Source of the DNA: Streptomyces katrae | GTDB taxonomy: Bacteria; Actinomycetota; Actinomycetes; Streptomycetales; Streptomycetaceae | NCBI RefSeq assembly: GCF_002028425.1 | Contig: NZ_CP020042.1 | Coordinates: forward strand, 1,984,001 to 2,048,000 | Direction: 5' to 3' | Length of the DNA stretch: 64,000 nt | Shown here: one piece after another, positions 36,799 to 46,789 of the stretch | How the letters are laid out: each line of letters begins with the position of its first letter | Position numbering within the stretch: position 1 is the stretch's first letter | The notes under the pieces: generated by a model | Told to the model about the DNA's origin: nothing | Database searches by the model: none | The model's input: the letters and a program-made list of their open reading frames with translations, nothing else | Position numbers and translations under genes: made by a program

Positions 36799-39756
36799 TC
36801 AGCCGTTCAGGGCGCGGAGGGCCTTACCGATCAGTAGGGCGCGGTCGGCCGCGGCGGGGAGGTGCTCCAGCCCGAAGCCGAACAGGACCGTGTCACGCGT
36901 AGTGACGGCCGCGTAGGACTTGAACAGCTCTCCGGTCCTGGACCAATCCCCCGGCACGTCGGGACTTCCGGCAGGGGCGCCCTGGGCGGTCCAGGCACCG
37001 AGAGAGGTCTCGAAGCCCTCCACGGCCTGGTCGGAGCCGCCCACGGAGACCCGGGCGTCGTCCGCGAAGACCCCGCGGCCGCCGGTGCCGGGGTCGGTGA
37101 TGTAGGACAGGGAGACCTCGACGGTCTTCCCGGCGTAGGCGCTCAGGTCGAAGGAGACCTGCTTCCAGCCGTCGGACGAGCCGGTGAAGCTGTTCCACAC
37201 CCCGCTGGTGCCGCTCGGTGAGCAACCGCCGCTCCCGACGGTGAGGTAGTGGCGCAGGAACGGGTGGTCGTTGACGAAGAACCCGGCCCCGCACTCCGCC
37301 GGGACGGTGGTGGAGCTCGAGCCGCCCGCTTCCGGAAGTGTGGTCCAGTCCTCCCCGCCGGCCGTACGGGCCTCCAGGACGGCGTGGTCGTAGCCCTGCT
37401 CGGTGTTCCAGTTGAGGGCCGTCTTCAGCTTCGGCTGCTCGGCGGCCGTGACCTTGGTGAGGTCGATGGTGCGGGTGAGGCGCTTCCAGTCGTCGTCCTC
37501 GTGGGTGGCCGACGCCATGCCGGTGCCCGCGTAGGGGGCGTACGGGTTCACGATGCCGGCGTACTGGCCCGCCTGCGCGCTCTTGAACTGCGGGAACTGC
37601 GCCGGCGGCAGGGAGTCGGAGGTGAGGCTGAAGGCTCCAGGGGAGTTCAGCGGATTGCCGGCGGCGTCACCGAGGGCGCCGCCCGCCCCGGCGAGGGTGC
37701 CGGCCCCGGTGAAGCCGGCGGGGCCCTTGGCCGTGGCCCGGCCGTAGGCGCCGAGGTAGTACTGGCTGAAGTCGTCGGTCAGGGCCCGGCCCACCTGGGC
37801 CCGGCCGCCCGCCAGCTCACCGGCCTCGACGAGCTTGCCGCCCTCGTTGAGGAAGTCGCGGACCGCCAGCTGCGTGGGGCCGCCGGGGGCGCCCGCGCCG
37901 GTGTAGTGGACGGCCGTGCGGAAGTGGGAGAGCACACCGAGGTGGTGCGGGGCGCCCTGGGTCGCCACGTCCCACACGGCGGCGGACTTCCCGTTGGCCC
38001 GCAGCGCGTCCACGTAGCTCTGGGCGTGCTGTGCCTTCGCGCCCTCCTCCGCGATCACCAGGACGTCCGCGCGCGGGCGTTCGGCCACGGTGTACGTGAA
38101 GTGCTCGCTGGAGACGAGCCTGCCGCGGTCGCGGCCGGTGAACCAGACCTCGACCTTGTCGCCCGGCTTGGTGCCGTCCACCTTGGCCCGGTACTGGTCG
38201 AACCAGTTGTTGTCCTCGCCGCCGTAGACCTCGCCGCCCTTCCAGGCCTTGAGCTCGTCGTCGTGCGTACGGCCGCCGTTGACGCGGAAGTTGAGGAGCT
38301 TGTCCTTCAGCGCCTTGCGGGCGGTGACGGAGACCGTCTGGTCCTCGCCCCGGGCGGCGTAGGAGGTGGTGAAGGGGTCGAGGGTGAAGTCGGCGGCGCT
38401 CATCCCGACCGAGGAGACGGGCCGGTCCGGGTGGGCGGCGCTCTCCCCGACGGACAGCGCGAAGGGGACGTTCTTGGCGAACTCCTGCTGGATGAGCTTC
38501 TCGTCGTCCGGGAAGTTGAAGCCGGAGGCGCAGTCCTCGGGCTTCCAGCGGTCGTCCGGGTCGATCGCGGAGGCCGTCTGGCAGGTGGTCATCTCCGGTG
38601 TGAACATCATGACGCCGTTGGCGTTGGCGGCGTGTCCGTCGGCCTCGCCGTTGGTGGTGTACAGCTCGGAGGAGATCTGCGGGTAGTAGCCGGGGACGGC
38701 CGAGTGCTCCGGGGTGCCGGCGAGGGCCTTGTAGGCGACGTCGTCCGGGGTCGGGGTGGCGACCTGCCAGCCCACCCCGTACAGCAGGAGCTCGGAGGCC
38801 GAGTGGTAGTTGATCGCGTACCGGAAGCCGACGCGCTTCTCGAACGTGTCGAGGGCGACGGTCTCGGGTTCGGACTGGGCCTTGGGGCCCCGGTAGGTCT
38901 CGCTGGAGGGGCTCGGCGAGGAACCCTCGTTGTCCCAGCCCCACTTGTAGGCGAAATTGCGGTTGAGGTCGACCCCGTCCACCGCGGTGATCTTTCCGTC
39001 TCCGTTGTTGTCGCGGAGGTTCTTGCGCCACAGCCGGGCGCCGTCGGAGGTGAAGGTGTGGTCGTAGCCGTCGGGGTTGGCGGAGAGCAGGAACCACAGC
39101 TCGGTGGAGTCCACCAGCTTGGTGATCCGGGCGTCCTTGCCGTAGCTGTCCAGGGTGTGGTGCATCAGCCGGCGGGTCATCTCGGGGGTGATCCACTCAC
39201 GGGCGTGCTGGTTGGACATGTAGAGCACGGACGGCTTCTCACCGTCCTCGGTCTTCCTGGCGTCCTTGGTGACCTTGAGGGCGAGGATGTCCTTGCCCTG
39301 GACGGTCTTGCCGATGGAGACGACCTTGGTCAGGCCGGGGTTCTGCTGCGCGGTGCGCAGGATCTCCTCCTGGAGGCCGCCCTTGCCGCTGTAGGGGCGG
39401 AAGACCCCGTCCCCGGCGGCCTTGGTGCGGGCCAGCCCCTGGGCGGAGACCTTGCGCTCGGCGAGCTTGACCCCCTGGGCGGCGAGCGTCTTGGCCTGGT
39501 CCCCGGTGAGGAAGAGCTCGACCTTCGCGGTCCCGGTCCCGGGCGCCCGCTCGGCGAGCTCCTGGGCGTCCTGGCCGGCGGCGAGGACGAGCGGGACCTG
39601 GTCGCGGGTGATGTCGGCGTCGTAGACGCGCACCTCGTCGGCGCCGGGGGCGGCGCCGGACGCGGGCTGTGCCTGGGCCGCGGCGGGCAGCGCGGCCAGT
39701 GTGGTTCCGATGACGAGTGCGCTTGCCGCGAGGATCGTTCTCGCGCGTTGCCTCAT
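36799..39756 (-). CDS. Secreted M14 zinc carboxypeptidase with C-terminal accessory domains
   Basis: 985 residues. It has a signal peptide of about 30 residues (MRQRARTIL, hydrophobic core, AQAQ) and a propeptide-like region to about 110. The M14 catalytic domain spans about 115-440: zinc ligands His184 and Glu187 in S-N-Q-H-A-R-E-W, S-A-N-P-D-G-Y, and a third His in N-Y-H-S-A-S-E. It removes C-terminal residues from peptides. Beyond the enzyme are about 500 residues of beta-rich domains. The last part (W-K-Q-V-S-F-D-L-S-A-Y-A-G-K-T-V-E-V-S-L-S-Y) resembles the MAM/immune-inhibitor-A type adhesive domain. It is set between gap and whiA but is not obviously co-transcribed with either. Confidence 0.93.
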   Translation of the reverse strand: MRQRARTILAASALVIGTTLAALPAAAQAQPASGAAPGADEVRVYDADITRDQVPLVLAAGQDAQELAERAPGTGTAKVELFLTGDQAKTLAAQGVKLAERKVSAQGLARTKAAGDGVFRPYSGKGGLQEEILRTAQQNPGLTKVVSIGKTVQGKDILALKVTKDARKTEDGEKPSVLYMSNQHAREWITPEMTRRLMHHTLDSYGKDARITKLVDSTELWFLLSANPDGYDHTFTSDGARLWRKNLRDNNGDGKITAVDGVDLNRNFAYKWGWDNEGSSPSPSSETYRGPKAQSEPETVALDTFEKRVGFRYAINYHSASELLLYGVGWQVATPTPDDVAYKALAGTPEHSAVPGYYPQISSELYTTNGEADGHAANANGVMMFTPEMTTCQTASAIDPDDRWKPEDCASGFNFPDDEKLIQQEFAKNVPFALSVGESAAHPDRPVSSVGMSAADFTLDPFTTSYAARGEDQTVSVTARKALKDKLLNFRVNGGRTHDDELKAWKGGEVYGGEDNNWFDQYRAKVDGTKPGDKVEVWFTGRDRGRLVSSEHFTYTVAERPRADVLVIAEEGAKAQHAQSYVDALRANGKSAAVWDVATQGAPHHLGVLSHFRTAVHYTGAGAPGGPTQLAVRDFLNEGGKLVEAGELAGGRAQVGRALTDDFSQYYLGAYGRATAKGPAGFTGAGTLAGAGGALGDAAGNPLNSPGAFSLTSDSLPPAQFPQFKSAQAGQYAGIVNPYAPYAGTGMASATHEDDDWKRLTRTIDLTKVTAAEQPKLKTALNWNTEQGYDHAVLEARTAGGEDWTTLPEAGGSSSTTVPAECGAGFFVNDHPFLRHYLTVGSGGCSPSGTSGVWNSFTGSSDGWKQVSFDLSAYAGKTVEVSLSYITDPGTGGRGVFADDARVSVGGSDQAVEGFETSLGAWTAQGAPAGSPDVPGDWSRTGELFKSYAAVTTRDTVLFGFGLEHLPAAADRALLIGKALRALNG

Positions 39757-39845
39757 GTGCCCCCCTGGGCGTCGTCAGCCACGAAAGCGTTCGGGGGCCA
39801 GGCTCACGATCCGGCGATGCCCATGTCAATGGGACAAAAGGGAAC

Positions 39846-39875
39846 CGGGCCCGCACGGATGACCGTGCGGGCCCG
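39846..39875. terminator. Terminator downstream of whiA
   Basis: Perfect 13-bp stem (39846-39858 with 39863-39875) with an ATGA loop, 49 nt after the whiA stop on the minus strand. It closes the uvrC-rapZ-yvcK-whiA operon. Confidence 0.88.
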
Positions 39876-39924
39876 TCCGCCCTGCCTGGCGGGGTGAGCG
39901 GGGGCGGCCCGCGACCGTCCCCGC

Positions 39925-40920
39925 TCAGCCGGCCATGTTGTCGGCCAGCTCCTCGCTGAGGTCCAGGTTGGACTCGGTGCCGGGGATGCCGAGGTCCTGC
40001 GCCCGCTTGTCGGCCATCGCCAGCAGGCGGCGGATCCGGCCCGCGACGGCGTCCTTGGTCAGCGGCGGGTCGGCGAGCGCGCCCAGCTCCTCCAGGGAGG
40101 CCTGCTTGTGCTCCATGCGCAGCCGGCCGGCCGCGGCCAGGTGCTCGGGGACCTCCTCGCCGAGGATCTCCAGGGCCCGCTGGACCCGGGCTCCGGCGGC
40201 CACCGCGGCCCGCGCCGAGCGGCGCAGGTTGGCGTCGTCGAAGTTGGCGAGGCGGTTGGCGGTGGCGCGCACCTCGCGCCGCATCCGCCGCTCCTCCCAG
40301 GCCAGGACCGACTCGTGCGCGCCGAGGCGGGTCAGCAGGGCGCCGATCGCGTCGCCGTCGCGGACGACGACCCGGTCCACGCCGCGCACCTCGCGCGCCT
40401 TCGCGGCGATGGAGAGCCGCCGGGCGGCACCCACCAGGGCCAGGGCCGCCTCGGGGCCGGGGCAGGTGACCTCCAGGGAGGAGGAGCGGCCCGGCTCGGT
40501 GAGGGAGCCGTGGGCCAGGAAGGCACCGCGCCAGGCCGCCTCCGCGTCACAGGTCGCCCCGGAGACCACCTGCGGGGGCAGCCCGCGGATGGGACGGCCG
40601 CGGCCGTCGACCAGGCCGGTCTGGCGGGCCAGCTGGTCCCCGCCCGCGACCACGCGGACGACGAAGCGGCTGCCGCGGCGCAGCCCGCCCGGGGCCATGA
40701 CCACCAGGTCGGAGGAGTGGCCGAAGATCTCCAGGATGTCCTTGCGCAGCCGGCGGGCGGCGATCCCGGTGTCCAGCTCCGCCTCGATGACGATCCGGCC
40801 GCTCACCAGGTGGAGGCCGCCCGCGAACCGAAGGATCGCCGAGACCTCCGCCTTCCTGCAGCAGGTCCGGGTGACGGGGAGGCGGGAGATCTCATCCTTC
40901 ACCGCGGGCGTCATCGCCAT
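39925..40920 (-). CDS. whiA: Sporulation and division regulator WhiA
   Basis: 331 residues. WhiA has an N-terminal degenerate LAGLIDADG homing-endonuclease fold and a C-terminal helix-turn-helix that binds DNA. In Streptomyces it acts with WhiB to switch on sporulation septation genes, such as ftsZ. Seen here: [19 protein letters not shown] at the start, [17 protein letters not shown], and the C-terminal helices [28 protein letters not shown]. The start ATG lies 10 nt inside the preceding gene. Confidence 0.97.
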   Translation of the reverse strand: MAMTPAVKDEISRLPVTRTCCRKAEVSAILRFAGGLHLVSGRIVIEAELDTGIAARRLRKDILEIFGHSSDLVVMAPGGLRRGSRFVVRVVAGGDQLARQTGLVDGRGRPIRGLPPQVVSGATCDAEAAWRGAFLAHGSLTEPGRSSSLEVTCPGPEAALALVGAARRLSIAAKAREVRGVDRVVVRDGDAIGALLTRLGAHESVLAWEERRMRREVRATANRLANFDDANLRRSARAAVAAGARVQRALEILGEEVPEHLAAAGRLRMEHKQASLEELGALADPPLTKDAVAGRIRRLLAMADKRAQDLGIPGTESNLDLSEELADNMAG

Positions 40921-41975
40921 GGGCCGATCCTTCCATGCATCCGAAAAATACGGTCGTACGCGGCGGCCAGCAGCTCCGGGTCGTGCTTCGGAGAGCCGTC
41001 CTGCCTGGCCACCGGAGCCAGCTCGACCGCGGCACCGAACCGCTTCGCGGCATCGGCGAGGGACTCGCGGTCGGGCACGGCGGCCTCGTCGGCCAGCACC
41101 ACGTCCAGGGCGAGTTTAGGGGCGTGTCGGGCCAAAACCTCCAAATGACGCTGCGGAGAGAAGCCCTCTGTTTCGCCCGGCTGGGGGGCGAGGTTCAGCG
41201 AGAGGACCTTGCGGGCCTTCGTCGCCACCAGTGCGTCGAGCAGTTCCGGCACCAGCAGGTGCGGGATGACGGAGGAGAACCAGGATCCCGGCCCGAGCAC
41301 CACCCAGTCGGCGTCGAGCACGGCGGCGACGGCCTCCGGCACGGCCGGCGGGTCGCCCGGCACGACCTGGACGGAGAGCACCTCGCCCGGGGTCAGGGCC
41401 ACGGTGGCCTGCCCCCGGACGGTGTCCACCTCGTCCGGGCGCGCCGGGTCGTGCCCCTTGACCAGGGCCTGGAGTTCCAGCGGCACCGCCGACATCGGCA
41501 GCACCCGGCCCTGCGCCCCGAGCAGCCTGCCCACCAGGTCGAGGGCCTGCACGGGGTCGCCGAGCTGTTCCCACAGGGCGACGATCAGCAGGTTGCCGAC
41601 GGCGTGCCCGTGGAGGTCGCCCTGGGACTGGAAGCGGTGCTGGATGACCCGGGCCCAGGTCTGGCCCCAGTCGTCGTCGCCGCACAGCGCGGCCAGCGCC
41701 TTGCGCAGGTCGCCGGGCGGCAGCACGCTCAGCTCCTCGCGGAGCCGTCCGCTGGAGCCGCCGTCGTCGGCGACGGTGACCACCGCGGTGAGCTCCCCGG
41801 TGATCCGGCGCAGGGCGGCGAGGGAGGCCGACAGGCCCATGCCGCCGCCGAGGGCGACGACCTTGGGCGCGACCACCTTGGCCGCCCCGCGGCGGCCGGC
41901 GCGGCCCGCGCCGTCCTCGCCCCGGGCGGGGGTCAGACGGCGCAGGCGGCGCAGCCGCAGGGTCCGTCCGGTCAC
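40911..41975 (-). CDS. yvcK: YvcK/CofD-like gluconeogenesis factor
   Basis: 354 residues from GTG 41975. The nucleotide-sugar or phosphate binding loop reads [14 protein letters not shown] at about residues 38-51. [12 protein letters not shown] follows, then [10 protein letters not shown] and [15 protein letters not shown]. YvcK-type proteins bind UDP-sugars and affect cell-wall synthesis and growth on gluconeogenic carbon. The GTG overlaps the rapZ stop by 4 nt and its 3' end overlaps whiA by 10 nt. The basic, Arg-rich N-terminus (about 30 residues) is longer than in Bacillus proteins. Confidence 0.95.
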   Translation of the reverse strand: MTGRTLRLRRLRRLTPARGEDGAGRAGRRGAAKVVAPKVVALGGGMGLSASLAALRRITGELTAVVTVADDGGSSGRLREELSVLPPGDLRKALAALCGDDDWGQTWARVIQHRFQSQGDLHGHAVGNLLIVALWEQLGDPVQALDLVGRLLGAQGRVLPMSAVPLELQALVKGHDPARPDEVDTVRGQATVALTPGEVLSVQVVPGDPPAVPEAVAAVLDADWVVLGPGSWFSSVIPHLLVPELLDALVATKARKVLSLNLAPQPGETEGFSPQRHLEVLARHAPKLALDVVLADEAAVPDRESLADAAKRFGAAVELAPVARQDGSPKHDPELLAAAYDRIFRMHGRIGPWR

Positions 41976-42919
41976 TCGCGCCCCATGTCCCGGTGGACGA
42001 CGACGGTCTCGACTCCCTCGGAGGCGAGGCGGGCGGCCAGCTTCTCGGACATGGCGACGCTGCGGTGCTTGCCGCCGGTGCAGCCGACCGCGATGGTCAC
42101 GTACCGCTTGCCCTCGCGGCGGTAGCCGGCGGCGATCAGCTGGAGGAGTTCGGTGTAGCGGTCGAGGAACTCCTTGGCGCCGGGCTGGCTGAAGACGTAG
42201 CCCGACACCTCCTCGTTGAGCCCGGTGAAGGGGCGCAGCTCGGGGACCCAGTGCGGGTTGGGGATGAAGCGGCAGTCCACGACGAGGTCGGCGTCGACGG
42301 GCAGGCCGTACTTGAAGCCGAAGGACATCACGGTGGCCCGCAGCTCGGGCTCCTCGTCGCCCGCGAACTGGGCGTCCATCTTCGCGCGCAGCTCGTGCAC
42401 GTTCAGGCTGGAGGTGTCGATGACCAGGTCGGCGTCTCCGCGCAGCTCGCGCAGCAGGTCGCGCTCGGCGGCGATGCCGTCGACGATGCGGCCGTCGCCC
42501 TGGAGGGGGTGCGGGCGGCGGACCGACTCGAAGCGGCGGACCAGCGCGTCGTCGGAGGACTCCAGGAAGACGATGCGCCGGGTGACCCCGCGGTCCTCCA
42601 GGTCGGCGAGGGATTCGCGCAGGGCGTCGAAGAACTGGCGGCCGCGGACGTCGACGACGACGGCGATGCGGGCCACGTTGCCCTGGGAGCGGGCGCCGAG
42701 CTCCACCATGGTGGGGATCAGCGCCGGCGGCAGGTTGTCGACGACGAACCAGCCGAGGTCCTCCAGGCACTTGGCCGCCGTGCTGCGGCCGGCTCCGGAC
42801 ATGCCGGAGATGATCACCAGCTCGGGAATGGCCGCTTCGGCGTTGTCGCCGGGCTCCACTGTCGTGCCCGTACTCACCTGTGCTCCGTCTCGGTCGTGCT
42901 CGGTCTCGTGCTCGGTCAT
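41972..42919 (-). CDS. rapZ: RapZ/YvcJ nucleotide-binding protein
   Basis: 315 residues. The P-loop is [12 protein letters not shown] at about 37-48, and the second motif D-V-R-G-R-Q-F-F follows the Walker B region. The C-terminal domain holds [17 protein letters not shown], the phosphate-binding loop of RapZ. In enterobacteria RapZ senses glucosamine 6-phosphate and controls its synthesis through small RNAs; in Streptomyces the role is less certain. About 25 extra polar residues lie at the N-terminus. Both ends overlap neighbours by 4 nt. Confidence 0.96.
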   Translation of the reverse strand: MTEHETEHDRDGAQVSTGTTVEPGDNAEAAIPELVIISGMSGAGRSTAAKCLEDLGWFVVDNLPPALIPTMVELGARSQGNVARIAVVVDVRGRQFFDALRESLADLEDRGVTRRIVFLESSDDALVRRFESVRRPHPLQGDGRIVDGIAAERDLLRELRGDADLVIDTSSLNVHELRAKMDAQFAGDEEPELRATVMSFGFKYGLPVDADLVVDCRFIPNPHWVPELRPFTGLNEEVSGYVFSQPGAKEFLDRYTELLQLIAAGYRREGKRYVTIAVGCTGGKHRSVAMSEKLAARLASEGVETVVVHRDMGRE

Positions 42920-44916
42920 TGCTCGGTCCCCCGATCGGACGGCGTCCCCGCGGGCGCGGGGGCCTCGTCCTCAATGATCTCTCCTGTCGCCGTGTTGACG
43001 GCAGGACCGGCGGGGACCGCCCTGGCGAGGGCCGCGGCCACGGTCTCGGCCGTCTTGCGGCCTATGCCCGGGACCTCGCAGATCTGGTCGATTGTCGCCT
43101 GTCTCAGCTTCTTCACCGAACCGAAGTGCTTGACGAGGGCGAGCCGACGGCTCTCGCCGAGGCCGGGCACCTCGTCCAGGGGGCCCGCTTTCAGCCGCTT
43201 TCCGCGCTTGCTGCGCTGGTACTGGATGGCGAAGCGGTGGGCTTCGTCACGCACCCGCTGGAGCAGGTAGAGGCCCTCGCTGGTGCGGGGCAGGACCACG
43301 GGGTCGTCCTCGCCGGGCAGCCAGACCTCCTCCAGCCGCTTGGCGAGGCCGCACACGGCGACGTCGTCGATACCGAGCTCGTCCAGGGCCCGCTTGGCCG
43401 CCGCCACCTGGGGCTGCCCGCCGTCGACGACGACGAGCTGGGGCGGGTACGCGAACCGCTTGGGCCGCCCGTCGTCCTCGGGCTCGCCGTCCTCGGGGGC
43501 CCACTCCCCCGTCTTGAGCTTCTCCTGGAGGTAGCGCTTGAAGCGCCGGGAGACGACCTCGTGCATGGACCGGACGTCGTCCTGCCCCTCGAAGCCCTTC
43601 ACCTGGAAGCGCCGGTACTCGCTCTTGCGGGCGAGTCCGTCCTCGAAGACGACCATGGAGGCCACGACGTCTTCCCCCTGGAGGTGGGAGATGTCGAAGC
43701 ACTCGATGCGCAGGGGCGCCCCGTCGAGCTCCAAGGCCTCGGCGATCTCCTCCAGGGCCCGGGAGCGGGTGGTGAGGTCGGCGGCGCGCTTGGTCTTGTG
43801 CAGGGCGAGGGACTGCTGGGCGTTGCGGTGGACGGTCTCCATGAGGGACTTCTTGTCCCCGCGCTGCGGGACGCGCAGGCTGACCTGGGACCCGCGCCGC
43901 TGCGCCAGCCACTGCCCCAGCGCGGCCGCGTCGTCCGGCACGACGGGGACGAGCACCTCCTTGGGGACGCTCTCGCCGCTCTCCTCGCCGTAGAGCTGCT
44001 GGAGGGCGTGCTCGACGAGGCCGGCGGTGTCGACGGCCTCGACCTTGTCGGTGACCCAGCCGCGCTGGCCGCGCACCCGGCCGCCGCGGACGTGGAAGAT
44101 CTGCACGGCCGCTTCGAGCTCGTCCTCGGCGACGGCGATCAGGTCGGCGTCGGTGGCGTCCGCGAGGACGACGGCGTTCTTCTCCATGGCCCGGCGCAGG
44201 GCCCCTATGTCGTCCCGCAGCCGGGCGGCCTTCTCGTACTCCATCTCCTCGGCCGCCGCGTGCATCTCCTTCTCCAGCCGGGAGAGGTAGGTACCGGTGC
44301 GGCCGGCCATGAAGTCGCAGAAGTCCTCGGCGAGTTCCCGGTGGTCCTCGGGGCTGATCCGGCCGACGCAGGGCGCCGAGCACTTGCCGATGTACCCGAG
44401 CAGGCAGGGCCGCCCGATCTGGGCGGACCGCTTGAACACCCCGGCGGAGCAGGTGCGCACCGGGAAGACCCGGAGCATCAGGTCGACGGTCTCGCGGATC
44501 GCCCAGGCGTGCCCGTACGGCCCGAAGTACCGCACGCCCTTCTTCTTGGGCCCGCGCATGACCTGCACGCGCGGGTACTGCTCGCCCATCGTGACGGCGA
44601 GCGACGGATAGCTCTTGTCGTCCCGGTACTTCACGTTGAACCGGGGGTCGAACTCCTTGATCCAGGAGTACTCCAGCTGCAGCGCCTCGACCTCGGTGGA
44701 GACGACGGTCCACTCGACGGAGGCGGCCGTCGTGACCATCGTGGCGGTCCGGGGGTGCAGACCGGCGAGGTCCTGGAAGTAGCTGGCCAGCCGCTGGCGC
44801 AGGCTCTTGGCCTTCCCGACGTAGATCACCCGGCGGTGCGCGTCGCGGAACTTGTAGACCCCAGGGGAGTCGGGAATCTCCCCGGGCTTGGGTCGGTAGC
44901 TGGAAGGGTCGGCCAT
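42916..44916 (-). CDS. uvrC: Excinuclease ABC subunit C
   Basis: Predicted 666 residues from ATG 44916. UvrC makes both cuts around a bulky DNA lesion after UvrA and UvrB have found it. Domains in order: GIY-YIG nuclease (about 12-90, S-P-G-V-Y-K-F-R-D...[12 protein letters not shown]), UVR motif ([15 protein letters not shown]), RNase H-like nuclease ([18 protein letters not shown]) and tandem helix-hairpin-helix ([16 protein letters not shown]). It heads uvrC-rapZ-yvcK-whiA. The start is a likely leaderless one. Confidence 0.97.
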   Translation of the reverse strand: MADPSSYRPKPGEIPDSPGVYKFRDAHRRVIYVGKAKSLRQRLASYFQDLAGLHPRTATMVTTAASVEWTVVSTEVEALQLEYSWIKEFDPRFNVKYRDDKSYPSLAVTMGEQYPRVQVMRGPKKKGVRYFGPYGHAWAIRETVDLMLRVFPVRTCSAGVFKRSAQIGRPCLLGYIGKCSAPCVGRISPEDHRELAEDFCDFMAGRTGTYLSRLEKEMHAAAEEMEYEKAARLRDDIGALRRAMEKNAVVLADATDADLIAVAEDELEAAVQIFHVRGGRVRGQRGWVTDKVEAVDTAGLVEHALQQLYGEESGESVPKEVLVPVVPDDAAALGQWLAQRRGSQVSLRVPQRGDKKSLMETVHRNAQQSLALHKTKRAADLTTRSRALEEIAEALELDGAPLRIECFDISHLQGEDVVASMVVFEDGLARKSEYRRFQVKGFEGQDDVRSMHEVVSRRFKRYLQEKLKTGEWAPEDGEPEDDGRPKRFAYPPQLVVVDGGQPQVAAAKRALDELGIDDVAVCGLAKRLEEVWLPGEDDPVVLPRTSEGLYLLQRVRDEAHRFAIQYQRSKRGKRLKAGPLDEVPGLGESRRLALVKHFGSVKKLRQATIDQICEVPGIGRKTAETVAAALARAVPAGPAVNTATGEIIEDEAPAPAGTPSDRGTEQ

Positions 44917-44923
44917 GCCAACC

Positions 44924-44929
44924 ACCCTA
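44924..44929 (-). promoter_or_regulatory. -10 box of the probable leaderless uvrC operon transcript
   Basis: TAGGGT on the minus strand, exactly 7 nt before ATG 44916. It argues against the in-frame GTG at 44925, which overlaps the box. Confidence 0.6.
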
Positions 44930-44993
44930 CTGGCGCGCTACGACAACGAAACGTACCAGCGGGCTGTGGACCGTGGCAGCCTCGCGGGCGGTC

Positions 44994-45047
44994 GAGGCGC
45001 CGGGTCCGGGGCGGAGCCCCGGGAAACGGAGCAAGGGCGGGGCAGGG
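44994..45047 (+). repeat. Second copy of the dispersed intergenic GC-rich repeat
   Basis: GAGGCGC, GGGTC, GGGG, CGGAGCCCC, AACGG and AAGGGCGGGGC occur here in the same order and spacing as on the minus strand of 29725-29780. It lies in the gap between uvrC and the gene ending at 45116. Confidence 0.7.
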
Positions 45048-45115
45048 ACGAGCCCCGCGGGGCCCGGCACCGACCGCGACGGCCGGACCGGACCCCACGG
45101 GGAAGGGACCCGGGG

Positions 45116-45925
45116 TCAGCCCCCGGCGGTACGGCGCCGCCGCAGCAGGACGACGGCCCCCGCCGCGCCCAGCGCCAGCGCCCCGGCCCCGCCGGCGAGC
45201 ACCACCCCCGGCCCGCCGCCGTCAGCGGCACCGTCACCGACGCCGGCCGGCGGGCCCGCCTCGGCGAAGCCCCCCGCCATGCCGCGGGCCGCGTACGCGG
45301 ACCCCGGCAGCTTGTCCCCGTACGCCTTCACGACCCGCGCCCGGTACGCCCCCAGCGAGACCCCGGCCGGGCCCACGGCCCGCACGGCGTCCTCGTCCAG
45401 CGGCAGCACCCGCTCGTCCCCGGCGACGTACCAGGCGTCGGTCTGGGGCTCCCGGAACACGGTCCCGCCGGGCAGTTTCGCGGCGCCGAGGCGGGCGTAG
45501 CGGAACTCGTCGTCGCCGGTGGCGATGTTCACGACCTGCCAGCCGGCCCCGGTCTTCGCGGTCCACAGGGCCGCCTTCTGCCCGTCCGAGGACACGGCCT
45601 GGGACGCCAGGAACTCCAGCCGGGCCACCGGTGCCCCGGCCTTCCCGGCGACGAACTCCGGCGCCAGGTAGCTGACGGGGATCGCGTCCCCCTCGATCCG
45701 GGGCCGGGCCGCGGCCACCGACACCTTCCCCTCCCGGGCGAAGAACCTGGACAGGGTCGCCAGGGTGTCCGGCGCGGTGGCCGCCTCGTGCGCGGCGGCC
45801 CGGTTCTCGGCGGTGGCGGTCTGCGGCTGCGGGACGGGCGCGGCGGAGGCCTGCCCGCCCAGGGCGGCGGCCAGGGCGGCGGCCGCGAGGGCCACGGCGG
45901 CGGCGCGTGCGGTCTTGGCGGTCAC
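45116..45925 (-). CDS. Secreted, C-terminally membrane-anchored protein of unknown function
   Basis: 269 residues from GTG 45925. It has a signal peptide of about 29 residues ending ASA-AP. A soluble domain follows (about 50-215; LEFLASQAVSSDGQKAALWTAKTGAGWQVVNIATGDDEF). A Gly/Ala-rich linker leads to a C-terminal helix (VVLAGGAGALALGAAGAVVLL) and the stop-transfer tail RRRR. No LPxTG or LAxTG sortase motif is seen, so anchoring is by the helix. It starts 4 nt after the stop of the papain-like protease gene, so the two form a pair and may work together on the cell surface. No family is recognised. Confidence 0.82.
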   Translation of the reverse strand: MTAKTARAAAVALAAAALAAALGGQASAAPVPQPQTATAENRAAAHEAATAPDTLATLSRFFAREGKVSVAAARPRIEGDAIPVSYLAPEFVAGKAGAPVARLEFLASQAVSSDGQKAALWTAKTGAGWQVVNIATGDDEFRYARLGAAKLPGGTVFREPQTDAWYVAGDERVLPLDEDAVRAVGPAGVSLGAYRARVVKAYGDKLPGSAYAARGMAGGFAEAGPPAGVGDGAADGGGPGVVLAGGAGALALGAAGAVVLLRRRRTAGG

Positions 45926-45929
45926 GCGG

Positions 45930-46550
45930 TCACGCCCCGATCCGGTAGAGGGAGTGGGTCCAGGAGAAGGTGTCGTTGTCCACGTACCAGGCGTGCGAGG
46001 CCCAGTTGTAGCGGTCGTTCGACGGCCACGGGTCGCCCCAGTAGACCCAGCTGCCGGCGGTGTCGTACCCGTAGACGACGTGCATGTGGCCGCCGCCGCC
46101 CGACCACTGGATCCGGGTCTCGACGGGCCGGTCGGCGTTGATCTCGGTCTGGACGGTGGAGTACTGGAGCCAGCCGGTCACGTAGCTGCCGGAGTTGATG
46201 CCGGCCCAGCGCAGCGCGGTCTGGACGTTGCCCAGCGTGGCCTGGTTGTTGGGGCACTCGGTGCCCTGCTGGCGGTTGAAGGCGGCGTTGCAGAACTGGT
46301 TCTGGCTGTAGGTGCGGCCGAACCAGGTGGCGATCGTGTTGCCGCTGGCGGCCCAGCACCAGTTGTTCTTCTGCTGCGCCTGCATGGTGATGTCGAGCCG
46401 CTTGTACGCCAGTGCCGAGGCGGCGGAGCCCGTGTCCGCGGCCGGGGCGGCGGTGGCGGTACCGGCGCCGAGACCGAGGGGCAGCAGTACGAGCAGCAGG
46501 GCGGATATCAGGGAGGCGGCCGGCGAAAGCCGCCCTCTTCTGTTGCGCAT
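45930..46550 (-). CDS. Secreted papain-like cysteine protease (C39/C70-type)
   Basis: 206 residues from ATG 46550 with GGGAGG upstream. A signal peptide of about 36 residues ends in TATAAPA. The mature domain has the papain-like pattern Q-A-Q-Q-K-N-N-W-C-W-A-A-S with the nucleophilic Cys. The catalytic His is in G-G-G-G-H-M-H-V-V-Y-G-Y, and an Asp follows in Y-W-G-D-P-W-P. This matches the AvrRpt2-like peptidase C70 / papain-like cysteine protease family. The substrate is unknown. It is co-transcribed with the membrane-anchored protein downstream. Its promoter region holds repeated TGTGAACG sites shared with the divergent gene. Confidence 0.88.
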   Translation of the reverse strand: MRNRRGRLSPAASLISALLLVLLPLGLGAGTATAAPAADTGSAASALAYKRLDITMQAQQKNNWCWAASGNTIATWFGRTYSQNQFCNAAFNRQQGTECPNNQATLGNVQTALRWAGINSGSYVTGWLQYSTVQTEINADRPVETRIQWSGGGGHMHVVYGYDTAGSWVYWGDPWPSNDRYNWASHAWYVDNDTFSWTHSLYRIGA

Positions 46551-46627
46551 CGCGTTCCTCCCGAGGTGGGGACTCGAGGTGGTGGGGGTTGGAGGAGCGC
46601 GTCCGGACGCTGTGGAGGAGCATCGGG

Positions 46628-46651
46628 GTGTTGTCGCGATCAGGTCAACAC
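46628..46651. promoter_or_regulatory. GTGTTG-N12-CAACAC inverted repeat in the protease promoter region
   Basis: Six-base arms at 46628-46633 and 46646-46651. A possible operator for the protease gene. It is short enough to arise by chance. Confidence 0.35.
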
Positions 46652-46676
46652 GCTTCAATACGCGGTGACATTGCAG

Positions 46677-46776
46677 TGTGAACGGTGGGGCTGCGGTGTG
46701 AACGGTTGCTCTCGTTCCACCTGGTCTCCCCGACCCACGGCCCGGCCCCCCACCCCGGCGCGTGTGAACGTTCACA
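46677..46776. promoter_or_regulatory. TGTGAACG repeat array: two direct copies and one perfect palindrome
   Basis: TGTGAACGGT occurs at 46677-46686 and again at 46697-46706, exactly 20 bp apart. The perfect 14-bp palindrome TGTGAACGTTCACA is at 46763-46776, ending 13 nt before ATG 46790. Equal spacing of about two helical turns suggests cooperative binding by one regulator, likely the neighbouring DNA-binding-like protein or a LacI/GntR-type regulator. Confidence 0.75.
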
Positions 46777-46789
46777 GAGGAGAGTCGCC

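Noticed and set aside
46551..46789. Possible attachment site or origin because of clustered TGTGAACG repeats.
   Set aside because: There is no integrase, tRNA gene or DnaA gene nearby, and the repeats do not match DnaA boxes. A regulator array is simpler.
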